Of a stretch of 64,000 bases of DNA, positions 12,721-22,875 are shown one piece after another. Position numbers and translations under genes: made by a program. The stretch covers positions 19,430 to 83,429 of the forward strand of contig NZ_JAEOAH010000012.1 in the NCBI RefSeq assembly GCF_016612995.1. Reading direction: 5' to 3'. Origin of the DNA: Viridibacillus soli. Its GTDB lineage: Bacteria; Bacillota; Bacilli; Bacillales_A; Planococcaceae. Below the pieces are notes generated by a model. The model was given only the letters and a program-made list of their open reading frames with translations, was not told the origin of the DNA and did not search any database. Position 1 is the stretch's first letter. The number at the start of each line of letters is the position of its first letter.

Positions 12721-13260
12721 CTACTTTGTCATATTTATCAACTTTTGAATTACATTTTCACGTAATTTTTCATCTAACGGAGCTATATTAAACAGTTCTG
12801 AATAGTAAAGTCCATCTATTGCTAAGCGAATAATAGTTGCTGTTACAGGGTCTATACTATCTTGTTCCACTTGGTTTTGCATATACTGATAGCTTTGAGA
12901 CATACTTTTTGATAAATCTGGATTTAACATAGAAGCAGCAATTATTCCTACATTTAACTCAGCATTGTGATTCAAGTCCTCTTTTGTCGTTTCAATTAAA
13001 GCACGGCTCCATTTACCTTTTTCAATCGGGTCAATCATAGCATGTTCATTAAATAGAGAAGTGAAATCTGCGAAGATATATTGTGTTAATCCCATTAATA
13101 ATGCTTCTTTATTTGGAAAGTGATACAATAAACCACCTTTACTAATTCCAGCTTGCTTTGCCACTGCATCTAAAGTTAGCGAGTTTATATCATTTTCCAA
13201 AATAAAATCTTTTGCAGATTTTAGAATATGTTTGCGCTTGATTGTTGCTTTTGATTCCAT
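12721..13260 (-). CDS. TetR/AcrR-family repressor of the SMR operon
   Basis: The N-terminal helix-turn-helix is clear: RKHILKSAKDFILENDINSLTLDAVAKQAGISKGGLLYHFPNKEAL. The C-terminal ligand domain belongs to the type found in YvdT-like regulators. The frame runs up to 13341, but the start at 13260 is preceded by AAAGGGGGC, and the longer reading would run through the operator and promoter. This gives 179 aa, normal for the family. It is first in the operon with the two SMR genes and very likely represses itself and them. Confidence 0.9.
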   Translation of the reverse strand: MESKATIKRKHILKSAKDFILENDINSLTLDAVAKQAGISKGGLLYHFPNKEALLMGLTQYIFADFTSLFNEHAMIDPIEKGKWSRALIETTKEDLNHNAELNVGIIAASMLNPDLSKSMSQSYQYMQNQVEQDSIDPVTATIIRLAIDGLYYSELFNIAPLDEKLRENVIQKLINMTK

Positions 13261-13282
13261 GTGTGAAGCCCCCTTTAACAAA

Positions 13283-13341
13283 ACCGTCCAGACGGTCTTT
13301 TTTGTGTTTTTATTGTACCGTCTAGACGGTTTTGTTGTCAA
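13283..13341 (-). promoter_or_regulatory. tetR-SMR promoter with two palindromic operators
   Basis: On the minus strand a near-consensus promoter reads TTGACA (13341-13336), an 18-nt spacer, TACAAT (13317-13312). The perfect palindrome ACCGTCTAGACGGT (13317-13330) fills the spacer and touches the -10. A second copy, ACCGTCCAGACGGT (13283-13296), lies in the 5' untranslated region, 34 bp away centre to centre. The spacing puts both sites on nearly the same face of the helix (about three turns). Confidence 0.85.
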
Positions 13342-13876
13342 TATATAATGCTATGATTAATCGAAAAAGGGAGTTATAGCAGATGAACATTTGATTGCCA
13401 CTATCTTTTTTCTAATTAACTATGTGTTTTAGAAACTATGCAACTAAAAATAGTTTATTTACAAACCTCGCTAGTCTATAAATAAAAACACATTACTGCT
13501 CCTTAATTTTTCCTAAATCAAAGTATCCTTCTACCACCTGTCAAATAAGGAAAAATTTCACTTTACATTGTAAAAACCAATCCAGGACGAACTAAATTTT
13601 TAGATTATCAGATGTGTTGATCAGGGGAGTATTAGGTTGTTATTTACGGTTAAAATGGTTTTTTATGTTCAATACTAACGTTTGTTACTACCTTTTTTAG
13701 TCAATTGTAGCCCAGGGTTCTAGACTCCTGCTTGCCCACGGAAAGCGAGCATCCTGTAGCGGAAATCAACCTAACACTTTAATGGTAAAATTGGTAAATC
13801 AACACGACTGTTATTTAACATAAGTTTTTAAAATAGTATTCACTTTGGTTATAATAGAATGGAGGTGGCAAAACAA
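13342..13876. other. Spacer upstream of lutR
   Basis: No gene is seen. It contains the dispersed hairpin repeat (listed separately) and a -10-like TATAAT at 13850-13855 directly before the lutR ribosome binding site. If that -10 is used, the lutR message would have a leader of only about 15 nt. Confidence 0.5.
13632..13774. repeat. Dispersed hairpin repeat, copy 1
   Basis: An approximately 143-bp element bounded by imperfect inverted ends: TTAGGTTGTTATTTACGG on the left and GCGGAAATCAACCTAA on the right. Inside is a smaller hairpin TGCTTGC ... GCGAGCA around CCACGGAAA. Similarity with copy 2 (62146-62286) is high across the whole element and extends, less strongly, to about 13613-13805. There is no ORF. 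The family is unknown to me, though the CGGAAAGCG ... GTAGCGGAAATCAAC core is something I recall as common in related genomes. Confidence 0.75.
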
Positions 13877-14599
13877 TTGAATTATAAAAAAATAACTCGT
13901 AAAAAGATATATGAAGAAGTAGCAGATATTATATTTGAAATGATTAAAAGTGGCGAGCTCAAGCCAGGTGACCAATTAGATTCTGTGCAGGAATTAGCAA
14001 ATAATTTTCAAGTTGGACGTTCAGCAATCCGCGAAGCATTAACATCATTACGTGCAATGGGTTTAATTGAAATGCGACAAGGCGAGGGTACTTTCGTTAA
14101 AACATTCACAGCAAATAACTTAATTTATCCAATTCAAAATGCTATGCTTATGACGAAAAAAAACATTGTAGAGTTATTAGAAGTAAGACTAATTTTAGAA
14201 GTCGGCATCGTTGCAAGTGCAGCACAAAAACGCACAACGGAAGACCTGGACGAAATGCGATTACATATAGAAGAGATGACAAACCACACTAAAAATTCAG
14301 AGCTTGGGGAGCGAGCAGATTTAGCTTTCCATTTAGCAATTGCAAAAGCAGCCGATAATGTACTACTGAGCGCGTTAATGCAACAGGTTTCTGACTTAAT
14401 GTCAGAGGCGATGCGTGAAACACGTCGTATTTGTTTGTTTGATAAAAAGCAAACCCTTGCACAACTAAACGAACAACATCTTCAAATTTATCATCAAATT
14501 GAAACGCAAGATGCAATTGCTGCTGCGCAAGCAATGAAGTCGCATTTGCAATTTGTAGAAGAAATATTGACGCAACATATGAAAGAGGAGATTGAGTGA
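13877..14599 (+). CDS. lutR: GntR-family (FadR subfamily) regulator of lactate utilisation
   Basis: An N-terminal winged helix (KIYEEVADIIFEMIKSGELKPGDQL, then VGRSAIREALTSLRAMGLIEMRQGEGTFV) is followed by an FCD ligand domain (residues about 90-230, with the metal-type histidines in DLAFHLAIAKA and MKSHLQF). The frame begins at an ATG at 13859, but that ATG overlaps the GGAGGTGG RBS. The TTG at 13877, eight nt downstream of the RBS, gives 240 aa and the family's usual N-terminus. It lies upstream of lutABC on the same strand, as expected for the lactate-responsive repressor. Confidence 0.9.
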   Translation: MNYKKITRKKIYEEVADIIFEMIKSGELKPGDQLDSVQELANNFQVGRSAIREALTSLRAMGLIEMRQGEGTFVKTFTANNLIYPIQNAMLMTKKNIVELLEVRLILEVGIVASAAQKRTTEDLDEMRLHIEEMTNHTKNSELGERADLAFHLAIAKAADNVLLSALMQQVSDLMSEAMRETRRICLFDKKQTLAQLNEQHLQIYHQIETQDAIAAAQAMKSHLQFVEEILTQHMKEEIE

Positions 14600-14697
14600 T
14601 AACTCAGTCTTTTGAAACTAATTAACTGAAAAGTCCGCATTTTTAGCGGAATACATGGAAAGTGTCTGATTTTTCATGTATTATAAAGAAAAAACAA

Positions 14698-14710
14698 GTC
14701 ATCAGATGAC
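14698..14710 (+). promoter_or_regulatory. LutR operator
   Basis: GTCATCAGATGAC is a perfect 13-bp palindrome and contains TCATC-N-GATGA, the motif reported for LutR in B. subtilis. It lies 22 nt upstream of the lutA start and just downstream of a TATTAT -10 candidate (14679-14684), a good position for repression. Confidence 0.85.
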
Positions 14711-14732
14711 CATATCTTTAGGGGGGAAGTAC

Positions 14733-15449
14733 ATGAAAGTAACATTATTTGTAACATGTCTTGTCGATATGTTTGAAACAAATGTAGGAAAGGCGACAGT
14801 GGAGTTGTTGGAGAGACTTGGCTGTGAAATTGATTTCCCGACGGCACAAGTATGCTGTGGGCAACCGTCTTACAATTCTGGTTATGTTGAGCATACAAAA
14901 TCGGCGATTAAAAAAATGATTGAAACGTTTGAACATGCGGAAGTTGTTGTCACACCATCAGGATCCTGTGCCACAATGTTTCATGAATATCCGCAAATCT
15001 TGAATGACGAACCTGGTTGGTCTGCACGAGCAAGGCTTTTAGCAGAAAAAACATATGAGCTAACGGATTTTATCGTAAATGTGTTAAAGGTTGAAAATGT
15101 AGGAGCGAAGTTGAATGGTGAAGCAGCTTATCATCCATCTTGCCATATGACACGCCTACTTGGTATAAAAGATGCACCGTTTACACTATTATCAAATGTT
15201 GAAGGGTTAGAAATGAGACCACTTCCTTATGCGTATAATTGTTGCGGCTTCGGGGGCACATTCTCCGTGAAGATGGGCAATATTTCGGAACAAATGGTTG
15301 ATGAGAAAGTTGATGCAGCAGTATCGACAAAAGCATCCATTTTAGTAGCATCCGATGGTGGTTGCATTATGAATATTGCTGGCCGAATGCAACGACGACA
15401 CATACCGGTGAAAGTGATGCATATTGCAGAAGTATTGAATGCACATTAA
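14733..15449 (+). CDS. lutA: Lactate utilisation protein A (iron-sulfur oxidoreductase)
   Basis: CCG-domain protein of the LutABC L-lactate dehydrogenase complex, used for growth on lactate. Two cysteine-rich CCG repeats are visible: [14 protein letters not shown] with SGSCATM, and the second [13 protein letters not shown] with [16 protein letters not shown] is also present. The frame opens at 14676, but AGGGGGGAAG places the start at 14733. At 238 aa it equals B. subtilis LutA. It is the first gene of lutABC and is followed by lutB after 11 nt. Confidence 0.94.
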   Translation: MKVTLFVTCLVDMFETNVGKATVELLERLGCEIDFPTAQVCCGQPSYNSGYVEHTKSAIKKMIETFEHAEVVVTPSGSCATMFHEYPQILNDEPGWSARARLLAEKTYELTDFIVNVLKVENVGAKLNGEAAYHPSCHMTRLLGIKDAPFTLLSNVEGLEMRPLPYAYNCCGFGGTFSVKMGNISEQMVDEKVDAAVSTKASILVASDGGCIMNIAGRMQRRHIPVKVMHIAEVLNAH

Positions 15450-15460
15450 GGGGTGAGCAT

Positions 15461-16891
15461 ATGTCTATAAAAATTTCGGATGGTCAGTTTAAAGATAAAG
15501 TAAAAGAAAATTTGCAGGATGACTTTATGCGCGGAGCGGTTTCTAGCGCCCAAGATCGTCTGCGTTTCCGGCGATTGGAAACCGCTGAGGAACTTGGTAA
15601 TTGGGAGGAATGGCGCTCACACGGAGAAGAAATTCGAAAGCATGTACTTGAAAATCTCGATTACTATTTACAGGAGCTTTCTGAAAACGTACAAAAACTA
15701 GGTGGTCACGTCCACTTTGCTCAAACAGCAGAAGATGCCAATCGTTATATTGAAGACGTCGTGAAGAAGAAGGAAGCAAAAAAAATCGTCAAATCGAAAT
15801 CAATGGTGACAGAAGAAATTGGTTTAAATGCAGTATTAGAGAAAGCCGGTTGTGAAGTTATTGAAACAGACTTAGGCGAATATATTCTGCAACTGGATGA
15901 ACACGATCCACCATCGCATATAGTGGCACCTGCACTACATAAAAATAAAGAACAAATACGTAAAGTGTTCGCAGAGAAAATAAACTATACAAAATCAAAT
16001 GATCCAACTGAATTGGCACGGCATGCACGTGAGACGTTACGAAGCGAGTTTTTAACAGCAGATATTGGCATTACAGGTTGTAACTTTGCGATTGCCGAAT
16101 CCGGTTCGATTAGCTTAGTGACGAACGAAGGGAATGCGCGATTAGCGACAACCGTGCCGAAAACGCAAATTACGGTGATGGGAATGGAGCGCATTGTGCC
16201 TACTTTTGAAGAATTCGAAGTGCTTGTGAGCTTGCTGACAAGAAGTGCTGTTGGGCAAAAACTAACAAGTTATGTGACGGTATTATCTGGTCCTCGTCGC
16301 GAAGGCGATGCGGATGGTCCAGAAGAATTTCATTTAGTAATTGTCGATAATGGGCGTTCGAAGATTTTAGGGACTGAATTCCAATCGGTCTTGCAATGTA
16401 TTCGTTGTGCAGCTTGTATTAATGTCTGCCCAGTGTATCGTCATATTGGTGGCCATTCATATAATTCGATTTATCCTGGTCCTATTGGTGCTGTGTTAAC
16501 ACCATTACTTGGCGGTTATGATGATTTTAAGGAATTACCTTATGCGTCGACATTATGCGGAGCATGTACAGAAGCATGTCCTGTGAAGATTCCATTGCAT
16601 GAACTATTGCATAAGCATCGTCAAGTAATTGTTGAAAAAGAGGGCAAGGCACCAATTTCTGAAGGCTTAATGATGAAGGCATTTGGCATTGGAGCGGCTT
16701 CAAATCCACTATACACAACAGGTACAAAGCTTGCAACAAAAGTCATGAAGCCATTTATGAAGGATAAGGAGTTTATTTCAAAAGGGCCCGGGCCATTAAA
16801 GGAATGGACGGCGATTCGTGAATTCCCAACACTAAAAAATGAACGTTTCCGTGACTGGTATAAAAATCGCGAAGGAGGAGACAAGAAATGA
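15461..16891 (+). CDS. lutB: Lactate utilisation protein B (iron-sulfur protein)
   Basis: It contains a LUD domain ([40 protein letters not shown]) followed by two 4Fe-4S binding motifs, [15 protein letters not shown] and [13 protein letters not shown], and a C-terminal tail. At 476 aa it is normal for LutB. AAGGGGTGAG precedes the ATG; the upstream in-frame extension to 15362 lies inside lutA and is not used. It overlaps lutC by four nt. Confidence 0.95.
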   Translation: MSIKISDGQFKDKVKENLQDDFMRGAVSSAQDRLRFRRLETAEELGNWEEWRSHGEEIRKHVLENLDYYLQELSENVQKLGGHVHFAQTAEDANRYIEDVVKKKEAKKIVKSKSMVTEEIGLNAVLEKAGCEVIETDLGEYILQLDEHDPPSHIVAPALHKNKEQIRKVFAEKINYTKSNDPTELARHARETLRSEFLTADIGITGCNFAIAESGSISLVTNEGNARLATTVPKTQITVMGMERIVPTFEEFEVLVSLLTRSAVGQKLTSYVTVLSGPRREGDADGPEEFHLVIVDNGRSKILGTEFQSVLQCIRCAACINVCPVYRHIGGHSYNSIYPGPIGAVLTPLLGGYDDFKELPYASTLCGACTEACPVKIPLHELLHKHRQVIVEKEGKAPISEGLMMKAFGIGAASNPLYTTGTKLATKVMKPFMKDKEFISKGPGPLKEWTAIREFPTLKNERFRDWYKNREGGDKK

Positions 16892-17598
16892 TCCAACAAC
16901 GTGAAACGTTTTTAAATAATATTGCAGCAGCGCTTGGCCGTGAGGTGAATAAGACAAAAAAGCCAGAGCGTAACTGGAAGCATAATCCACAAGCAGTTAC
17001 ATTAACTGATTTATCGCAAGATGAGCTTGTGCAGTTGTTCAAAGCACAATGCGTTAATATTCATACGGATTATGTTGAAACAACTGCAGCAGAATTAAAG
17101 GCTGAACTATCAAATCGCGTCGACATGTACGGAGGAGGCCCGATTTCTGTATGGGAAGATGAACGCTTCGACACATATGGTCTTGGTGTGTTACTTCGTG
17201 AAGAATGGCCACAAGCAGGTGTTGAAGTGAATGAATGGGATATTCAAAAAGGCGCTGATAATATAAAATTTGCCGAAAAAGCGAATGTTGGAATTACATT
17301 TAGTGATATCACATTAGCTGAGTCTGCAACGGTCGTGCTATTTTCTAATGGTGGTCAAGGACGTTCTGTCAGTCTACTCCCACAAACATATATTGCAATT
17401 ATTCCGAAAAGCACACTTGTACCTAGAATGACACAAGCGGCGCAAGCTATTTCTAAGAAAGTGCAAAGAGAGGAAGCAGTACCACCTTGTATTAATTTTA
17501 TCTCAGGGCCAAGTAACTCAGCTGACATAGAGATGAATCTTGTTGTTGGTGTGCACGGCCCTGTGAAAGCAACATATATAATAGTAGAAGATCGCTAA
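16888..17598 (+). CDS. lutC: Lactate utilisation protein C
   Basis: LUD-domain third component of the LutABC complex, 236 aa. Conserved parts are [26 protein letters not shown] (split in the middle here for brevity), [20 protein letters not shown] and [22 protein letters not shown]. It is translationally coupled to lutB (ATGA overlap, GGAGGAG RBS). A terminator follows at once. Confidence 0.94.
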   Translation: MIQQRETFLNNIAAALGREVNKTKKPERNWKHNPQAVTLTDLSQDELVQLFKAQCVNIHTDYVETTAAELKAELSNRVDMYGGGPISVWEDERFDTYGLGVLLREEWPQAGVEVNEWDIQKGADNIKFAEKANVGITFSDITLAESATVVLFSNGGQGRSVSLLPQTYIAIIPKSTLVPRMTQAAQAISKKVQREEAVPPCINFISGPSNSADIEMNLVVGVHGPVKATYIIVEDR

Positions 17599-17640
17599 GA
17601 AAAAACATGTCTACAATTTTTTTGTAGGCATGTTTTTTTA
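17599..17640 (+). terminator. Terminator of lutABC
   Basis: AACATGTCTACAA / TTGTAGGCATGTT hairpin with one mismatch, followed by a T run. Confidence 0.88.
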
Positions 17641-17724
17641 TTTTTTCTTTGAGTATAATATAAAGGCTGTTTAGTGACAGAAAAACTACATTTTCGAGAA
17701 TGCTTATGGAGTTTAGTAAAGGTC

Positions 17725-17794
17725 ATAAATAATTCTTATCACGTAGCATAATTTTAATGTAATTTACTTATGTATCTTTTTAGTTTATTATAAT
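17725..17794 (+). promoter_or_regulatory. Aconitase promoter region with CcpC-type dyad
   Basis: ATAAATAATTCTTAT at 17725-17739 fits the ATAA-N7-TTAT dyad bound by the citrate-responsive repressor CcpC in B. subtilis. The best -10 is TATAAT at 17789-17794, putting the start near 17801 and the dyad centre near -69, close to the known citB arrangement. A half-site TTAT (17768-17771) lies near the weak -35. The operator is assigned by pattern and position only. Confidence 0.6.
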
Positions 17795-17858
17795 AGGTGG
17801 AGAAAAGAAGCTATATATAAAGCCTTTTCATAAGTTAATTTAGAGGGGGAACCAACCA

Positions 17859-20564
17859 ATGGCAATCAAAAACTTGCACAACAGCCGCTCTTCATTTGAA
17901 GTTAATGGTAAGCAATACAATTATTACCGTTTAGCTGCAATCGAAGAAGCTGGTATCGCAACAGTATCACGCCTTCCTTATTCAATCAAAGTTTTATTAG
18001 AATCTGTTTTACGTCAATACGACGGCTATGTAATCAAAGAAGATCATGTTGATCAACTAGCAAAATGGGGCGCAGATGTAGACCCTAATGCTGAAGTACC
18101 ATTCAAACCTTCACGCGTAGTATTACAAGATTTCACTGGTGTACCAGTAGTAGTTGACTTAGCATCACTACGTTCTGCAATGAAAGAAATGGGTGGAGAT
18201 CCTGAAGTGATCAACCCTGCAATTCCTGTTGACCTTGTAATTGACCACTCTGTACAAGTAGATAAATACGGTACTGCTACAGCTTTACAAGCGAATATGG
18301 ACCTTGAATTCGAACGTAACGCTGAACGTTACAACTTCTTAAAATGGGCTCAAACTTCATACAATAACTTCCGTGCAGTACCACCAGCAACTGGTATCGT
18401 TCACCAAGTTAACCTTGAGTATTTAGCTCCAGTTGTACACGTTAACGAAAATGCTGATGGCACATTCGAAACGTTCCCAGATTCAGTAGTAGGTACTGAC
18501 TCTCATACTACAATGATCAATGGTATCGGCGTACTTGGATGGGGCGTAGGTGGTATCGAAGCAGAAGCAGGTATGTTAGGTCAACCTTCATACTTCCCAG
18601 TTCCTGAAGTAATCGGTGTTAAATTAACAGGCGATCTTCCGAACGGAACAACTGCAACTGACTTAGCTCTTAAAGTAACACAAGTACTACGTGCTAAAGG
18701 TGTAGTAAATAAATTCGTTGAGTTCTTCGGACCAGGAATTCCTCAATTACCATTAGCTGACCGTGCAACAATTTCAAACATGGCTCCTGAATACGGTGCT
18801 ACTTGTGGTTACTTCGCAATTGACGAAGAATCATTAAACTACATGCGTCTAACTGGTCGCGATGAAGAACATATCCAAGTTGTTGAAACTTACTTAAAAG
18901 CTAACAACCTGTTCTTTGATGCAGATTTAGAACCAGTTTACACTGACGTTGTAGAAATCAACCTTGCTGATATCGAACCTAACTTATCAGGTCCTAAACG
19001 TCCGCAAGATTTAATTCCTCTTTCAAACATGAAAAAACGTTACCACGAAGTAGTAGTAGCTCCTTCTGGTGTACAAGGTTTTGGTTTAAAAGAAGACGAA
19101 TTCACTAAAACTTCAACTGCTAAATTCGCTGAAGGCGATGTAGAAATCCCTGCAGGTGCTGTAGCAATCGCTGCTATCACTTCTTGTACAAATACATCTA
19201 ACCCTTACGTATTAATCGCAGCTGGTTTAGTAGCTAAAAAAGCTGTTGAAAAAGGTTTAACTGTTCCAAAATGGGTTAAAACTTCATTAGCACCAGGTTC
19301 TAAAGTTGTTACTGGATACTTAAACGATTCAGGTTTACAAACTTACCTTGACGAAATCGGTTTTAACACTGTAGGTTACGGCTGTACTACATGTATCGGT
19401 AACTCAGGTCCATTACTTCCTGAAATCGAAGAAGCGATTACTTCAAATGATTTATTCGTAACTTCAGTACTTTCTGGTAACCGTAACTTTGAAGGTCGTG
19501 TACACCCACTTGTAAAAGCTAACTACTTAGCATCACCACCATTAGTTGTTGCTTATGCATTAGCTGGTACAGTAGATGTAGATCTTCAAAATGATTCATT
19601 CGGTAAAGACAAAGATGGCAACGATGTATTCTTCGCTGATATCTGGCCTACAACTGAAGAAATCAACAAAGTTCTTGGTAAAGTTGTTACACGTGATCTA
19701 TTCCAAAAAGAATATGCACGCGTATTTGACGAAAACGAAAAATGGAATGAAATTGAAACATCAACTGATTCTTTATACACATTTGATGAAACATCAACTT
19801 ACATTCAAAACCCACCATTCTTCCAAAACCTTGCTGCAAAACCGGAAGATATTAAAGGTCTAGAGGGTCTTCGTGTTATCGCTAGATTCGGCGATTCAAT
19901 TACAACTGACCATATCTCTCCTGCAGGTGCAATCGGTAAAGATACACCAGCTGGACAATATTTACGTGAAAACGGTGTAGAACCACGTAACTTCAACTCT
20001 TATGGTTCTCGTCGTGGTAACCATGAAGTAATGATGCGCGGTACATTCGCTAACATCCGTATCCGTAACCAAGTTGCTCCTGGTACAGAAGGTGGTTACA
20101 CAACTTACTGGCCAACAAACGAAGTTATGTATATGTATGATGCATGTATGAAATATCAAGAACAAGGTACTGGTTTAGTAGTTCTTACTGGTAAAGACTA
20201 CGGAATGGGTTCTTCACGTGACTGGGCTGCGAAAGGTACTAACCTTCTAGGCATTAAAACAGTTATCGCTGAATCTTACGAACGTATTCACCGTTCAAAC
20301 CTAGTTATGATGGGTGTTCTTCCACTTCAATTTGTAAATGGACAAAATGCAGATTCTCTTGGCCTAACAGGTAGAGAAGAAATCTCAGTTAACATCGCTG
20401 AAGGCGTTAAACCTCAAGATATCTTAACTGTAACTGCTAAAGCTGAAGATGGTTCTGTAAAAGAATTCCAAGCTCTTGCTCGTTTCGACTCAGAAGTAGA
20501 AGTAGACTACTACCGTAACGGCGGTATCCTACAAATGGTACTTCGTAACAAATTAGCAAAATAA
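17859..20564 (+). CDS. acnA: Aconitate hydratase (AcnA/CitB type)
   Basis: TCA-cycle [4Fe-4S] enzyme, citrate to isocitrate; B. subtilis CitB also binds RNA when iron is low. Cluster cysteines are in [11 protein letters not shown] and [12 protein letters not shown]. The C-terminal swivel domain has [15 protein letters not shown] and [13 protein letters not shown]. At 901 aa it matches the long IRP1-like form. GAGGGGGA precedes the ATG. It stands alone between two terminators and its codons look highly optimised. Confidence 0.96.
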   Translation: MAIKNLHNSRSSFEVNGKQYNYYRLAAIEEAGIATVSRLPYSIKVLLESVLRQYDGYVIKEDHVDQLAKWGADVDPNAEVPFKPSRVVLQDFTGVPVVVDLASLRSAMKEMGGDPEVINPAIPVDLVIDHSVQVDKYGTATALQANMDLEFERNAERYNFLKWAQTSYNNFRAVPPATGIVHQVNLEYLAPVVHVNENADGTFETFPDSVVGTDSHTTMINGIGVLGWGVGGIEAEAGMLGQPSYFPVPEVIGVKLTGDLPNGTTATDLALKVTQVLRAKGVVNKFVEFFGPGIPQLPLADRATISNMAPEYGATCGYFAIDEESLNYMRLTGRDEEHIQVVETYLKANNLFFDADLEPVYTDVVEINLADIEPNLSGPKRPQDLIPLSNMKKRYHEVVVAPSGVQGFGLKEDEFTKTSTAKFAEGDVEIPAGAVAIAAITSCTNTSNPYVLIAAGLVAKKAVEKGLTVPKWVKTSLAPGSKVVTGYLNDSGLQTYLDEIGFNTVGYGCTTCIGNSGPLLPEIEEAITSNDLFVTSVLSGNRNFEGRVHPLVKANYLASPPLVVAYALAGTVDVDLQNDSFGKDKDGNDVFFADIWPTTEEINKVLGKVVTRDLFQKEYARVFDENEKWNEIETSTDSLYTFDETSTYIQNPPFFQNLAAKPEDIKGLEGLRVIARFGDSITTDHISPAGAIGKDTPAGQYLRENGVEPRNFNSYGSRRGNHEVMMRGTFANIRIRNQVAPGTEGGYTTYWPTNEVMYMYDACMKYQEQGTGLVVLTGKDYGMGSSRDWAAKGTNLLGIKTVIAESYERIHRSNLVMMGVLPLQFVNGQNADSLGLTGREEISVNIAEGVKPQDILTVTAKAEDGSVKEFQALARFDSEVEVDYYRNGGILQMVLRNKLAK

Positions 20565-20599
20565 GATAGGTTGGGCTCTTTATGAGCCTTCCTTTCTCT

Positions 20600-20647
20600 A
20601 AATACATGTGTAGCATATCTTAATGACATGCTACACATGTATTTTTC
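20600..20647 (+). terminator. Terminator of the aconitase gene
   Basis: AATACATGTGTAGCAT / ATGCTACACATGTATT, a perfect 16-bp stem with a T run, about 35 nt after the stop. Confidence 0.9.
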
Positions 20648-20711
20648 TGTTTTCAACTGTAAGATTCATCATGTTAAGTCATTTTGAGAAATAAGTAGTA
20701 GAGGTGTACTA

Positions 20712-22718
20712 ATGAAATCAATTAAAATGCAGCTAACTAAGTCATTCGCTGCAATTACTGTTCTAACTTTAGTCCTTACTGTACCATTTTCATATGTGAA
20801 TACAGCATATGCCAAAGAATCAGAAGCACCATTAGAGGAAGTCCAATCGGAAGCTAAATTAGAAGCCGAAGCGACAGTGCCTAAGCAAGAAATCACAACA
20901 ATTAAAGAAACACCTGAAACGCCTGTAGCATCAGAGGGAGAACCACCACCTGTTGAAACGCCACAGGAAGAACAACTTGTTGAAACACCAGAGGCTAAGT
21001 ATACATATGTAACAGTGAAAGAAAATAGTGAATTATTCGGACCAAATAATACAACAAATGCGTTATTAAGACTAAACAATCCATCGATGATCTACCATGT
21101 TAATAGTACAGAAAATGAAAATTGGTATGAATTATCAATTGGTAATAAAGCATATTGGATTGCTCGCGAGAATCTACTCGCAGCTGGGCAAGAAAATGTC
21201 GCTCCTAGCATCCAACGTGCTATAACTATTACAACAAAGAAGTCCTTTAAAATTTACAGCAAAGCAAGCACAAATTCGACTGTTTTAGTTTCGGGTTCGC
21301 AAGCAACTACTTTAAAAACGCATAATATTGTAGATAACTATTTTGTAATTAATGTAGGTGATCAAATCGGTTATATTTCATTTAAAGATGTCGATTTGTC
21401 ATTTAAAACAACAGATAAAGTCGAAATAGCGAACGAATCAGTGACTTTATATACCGTTTCTAAAGGAAAATATAAAAAAGTCGGTACATTAAAAAAAGGT
21501 GCCATTATCAAACCGACAAAAAGATCGAGCAAATATCATTTTATAAATAAGAGCGGAAAGCAATACGCTATTCCAATCGCTGGTACAATGCCGACGAAAA
21601 CTGCAACTTCATTAGCAACATTAAAATCAGCAACTTATCCAGTCACTCTTTATGTCGAAAAAACATCAGCTGTATATGATAAAAATGGTGTTAAAATCGG
21701 CTCTCTAAATAAAGGACAAATCGTGCAATTAAAAGGTATTTCAAAAAGTCACGGCATAATCGAATATTTGGGCCAATCAGGTTATGTAGATTTAGCTAAT
21801 TACTATCACAAAAACATCGTTAATCCGACAAAAAACGTCACACATAAAGCTTACTCATACTATGTTCAAGTTTTCGCTAAACTTTATCCTGAATTCACTT
21901 CTCTGGAAAAAATCGGTGAATCAGTTGAAGGGCGTGCAATTTATGCCTTAAAAGTTGGGAATGGAAAGAAAGAGATTTTAGTTGATGCAGCCATTCACGC
22001 ACGTGAACATATGACGACAAATGTAGTCATGGAAATGATTGATAACTACTCATACAGCTACAATAAAAACACAAGTTTTGCTGGTTATAACGTCCGTAAA
22101 ACCCTTGATACAACAAGCATTTGGTTTGTTCCAATGATCAACCCAGATGGCGTAACGTTAGTGCAAAACGGCATTAATAGCATGGCAAATAAAAATCTGA
22201 TTAAGAAAATTAATAAAAGTTCCAACTATAAACGTTGGAAAGCAAATGCTCACGGTGTGGACTTAAACCGAAACTTTGATGGTGAATGGAAATACGTAGC
22301 GTTCACTCCAAAAACATATAAAGGCTACAAAGGTCCGCGTGTATTCTCTGAACCGGAAGCACAGGCATTAAGAGACTTCGTCAAACGCCATAAATTTAAA
22401 TCGGATATCTCTTATCACTCATCCGGTCAAATTTTATATTGGTTCAACTTCCAAAAAGGTGCCAATTACAGACGTGATTTAGCATTAACACGTCAAATTA
22501 GCCGTGTAACAGGCTATCCAGTCATTCCACCTGTCTTTTCAAAAGGTAGTGGATCATCTGCTGATTGGTTCATTATGTCAGAGAAAAAACCAGGAATTAC
22601 TGTTGAAATCGCGCCATATGCGGGTGAAGGCCCAGTATCTCAAAGGTATTGGAATAGTGTCTGGAAGAAAAATAAATCAATCGGTTTATTAGCTGCAAAA
22701 GAGGCTAGTAAGCGATAA
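20712..22718 (+). CDS. Secreted M14 zinc carboxypeptidase with N-terminal SH3-like repeats
   Basis: It starts with a signal peptide (MKSIKMQLTK, then a hydrophobic core, cleavage probably after NTAYA). Residues about 35-95 are an acidic, proline- and threonine-rich linker. Residues about 100-370 hold several SH3-like cell-wall modules. The C-terminal M14 domain has the zinc motif HAREH near residue 428, NPDGV, the substrate arginine/asparagine motif DLNRNF near 516, the third zinc ligand in SYHSSG near 568, and the catalytic glutamate in VEIAPY near 632. It probably cuts D-glutamyl-diamino acid bonds in peptidoglycan, like MpaA or endopeptidase I. It sits where yneN lies in B. subtilis. Confidence 0.9.
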   Translation: MKSIKMQLTKSFAAITVLTLVLTVPFSYVNTAYAKESEAPLEEVQSEAKLEAEATVPKQEITTIKETPETPVASEGEPPPVETPQEEQLVETPEAKYTYVTVKENSELFGPNNTTNALLRLNNPSMIYHVNSTENENWYELSIGNKAYWIARENLLAAGQENVAPSIQRAITITTKKSFKIYSKASTNSTVLVSGSQATTLKTHNIVDNYFVINVGDQIGYISFKDVDLSFKTTDKVEIANESVTLYTVSKGKYKKVGTLKKGAIIKPTKRSSKYHFINKSGKQYAIPIAGTMPTKTATSLATLKSATYPVTLYVEKTSAVYDKNGVKIGSLNKGQIVQLKGISKSHGIIEYLGQSGYVDLANYYHKNIVNPTKNVTHKAYSYYVQVFAKLYPEFTSLEKIGESVEGRAIYALKVGNGKKEILVDAAIHAREHMTTNVVMEMIDNYSYSYNKNTSFAGYNVRKTLDTTSIWFVPMINPDGVTLVQNGINSMANKNLIKKINKSSNYKRWKANAHGVDLNRNFDGEWKYVAFTPKTYKGYKGPRVFSEPEAQALRDFVKRHKFKSDISYHSSGQILYWFNFQKGANYRRDLALTRQISRVTGYPVIPPVFSKGSGSSADWFIMSEKKPGITVEIAPYAGEGPVSQRYWNSVWKKNKSIGLLAAKEASKR

Positions 22719-22720
22719 GT

Positions 22721-22753
22721 AAAAGACGAAGCGTAATGGCTTCGTCTTTTTTT
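22721..22753 (+). terminator. Terminator after the M14 peptidase gene
   Basis: AAAAGACGAAGC / GCTTCGTCTTTT hairpin with a short loop and extra T residues. Confidence 0.88.
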
Positions 22754-22875
22754 AAGCCCTCAGGACAAATATAAAGTGCAAATTCAATAGAATGATGTCG
22801 AAATACGCTGTATATAGCGCTTTTATAAGTATTTTAAGATAGACTTCTGTATAATGGATATATGAGGTGAAGAAA

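Noticed and set aside
13261..13341. Longer start for the TetR regulator
   Set aside because: It would translate its own promoter and operators; the RBS at about 13270 fits the start at 13260.
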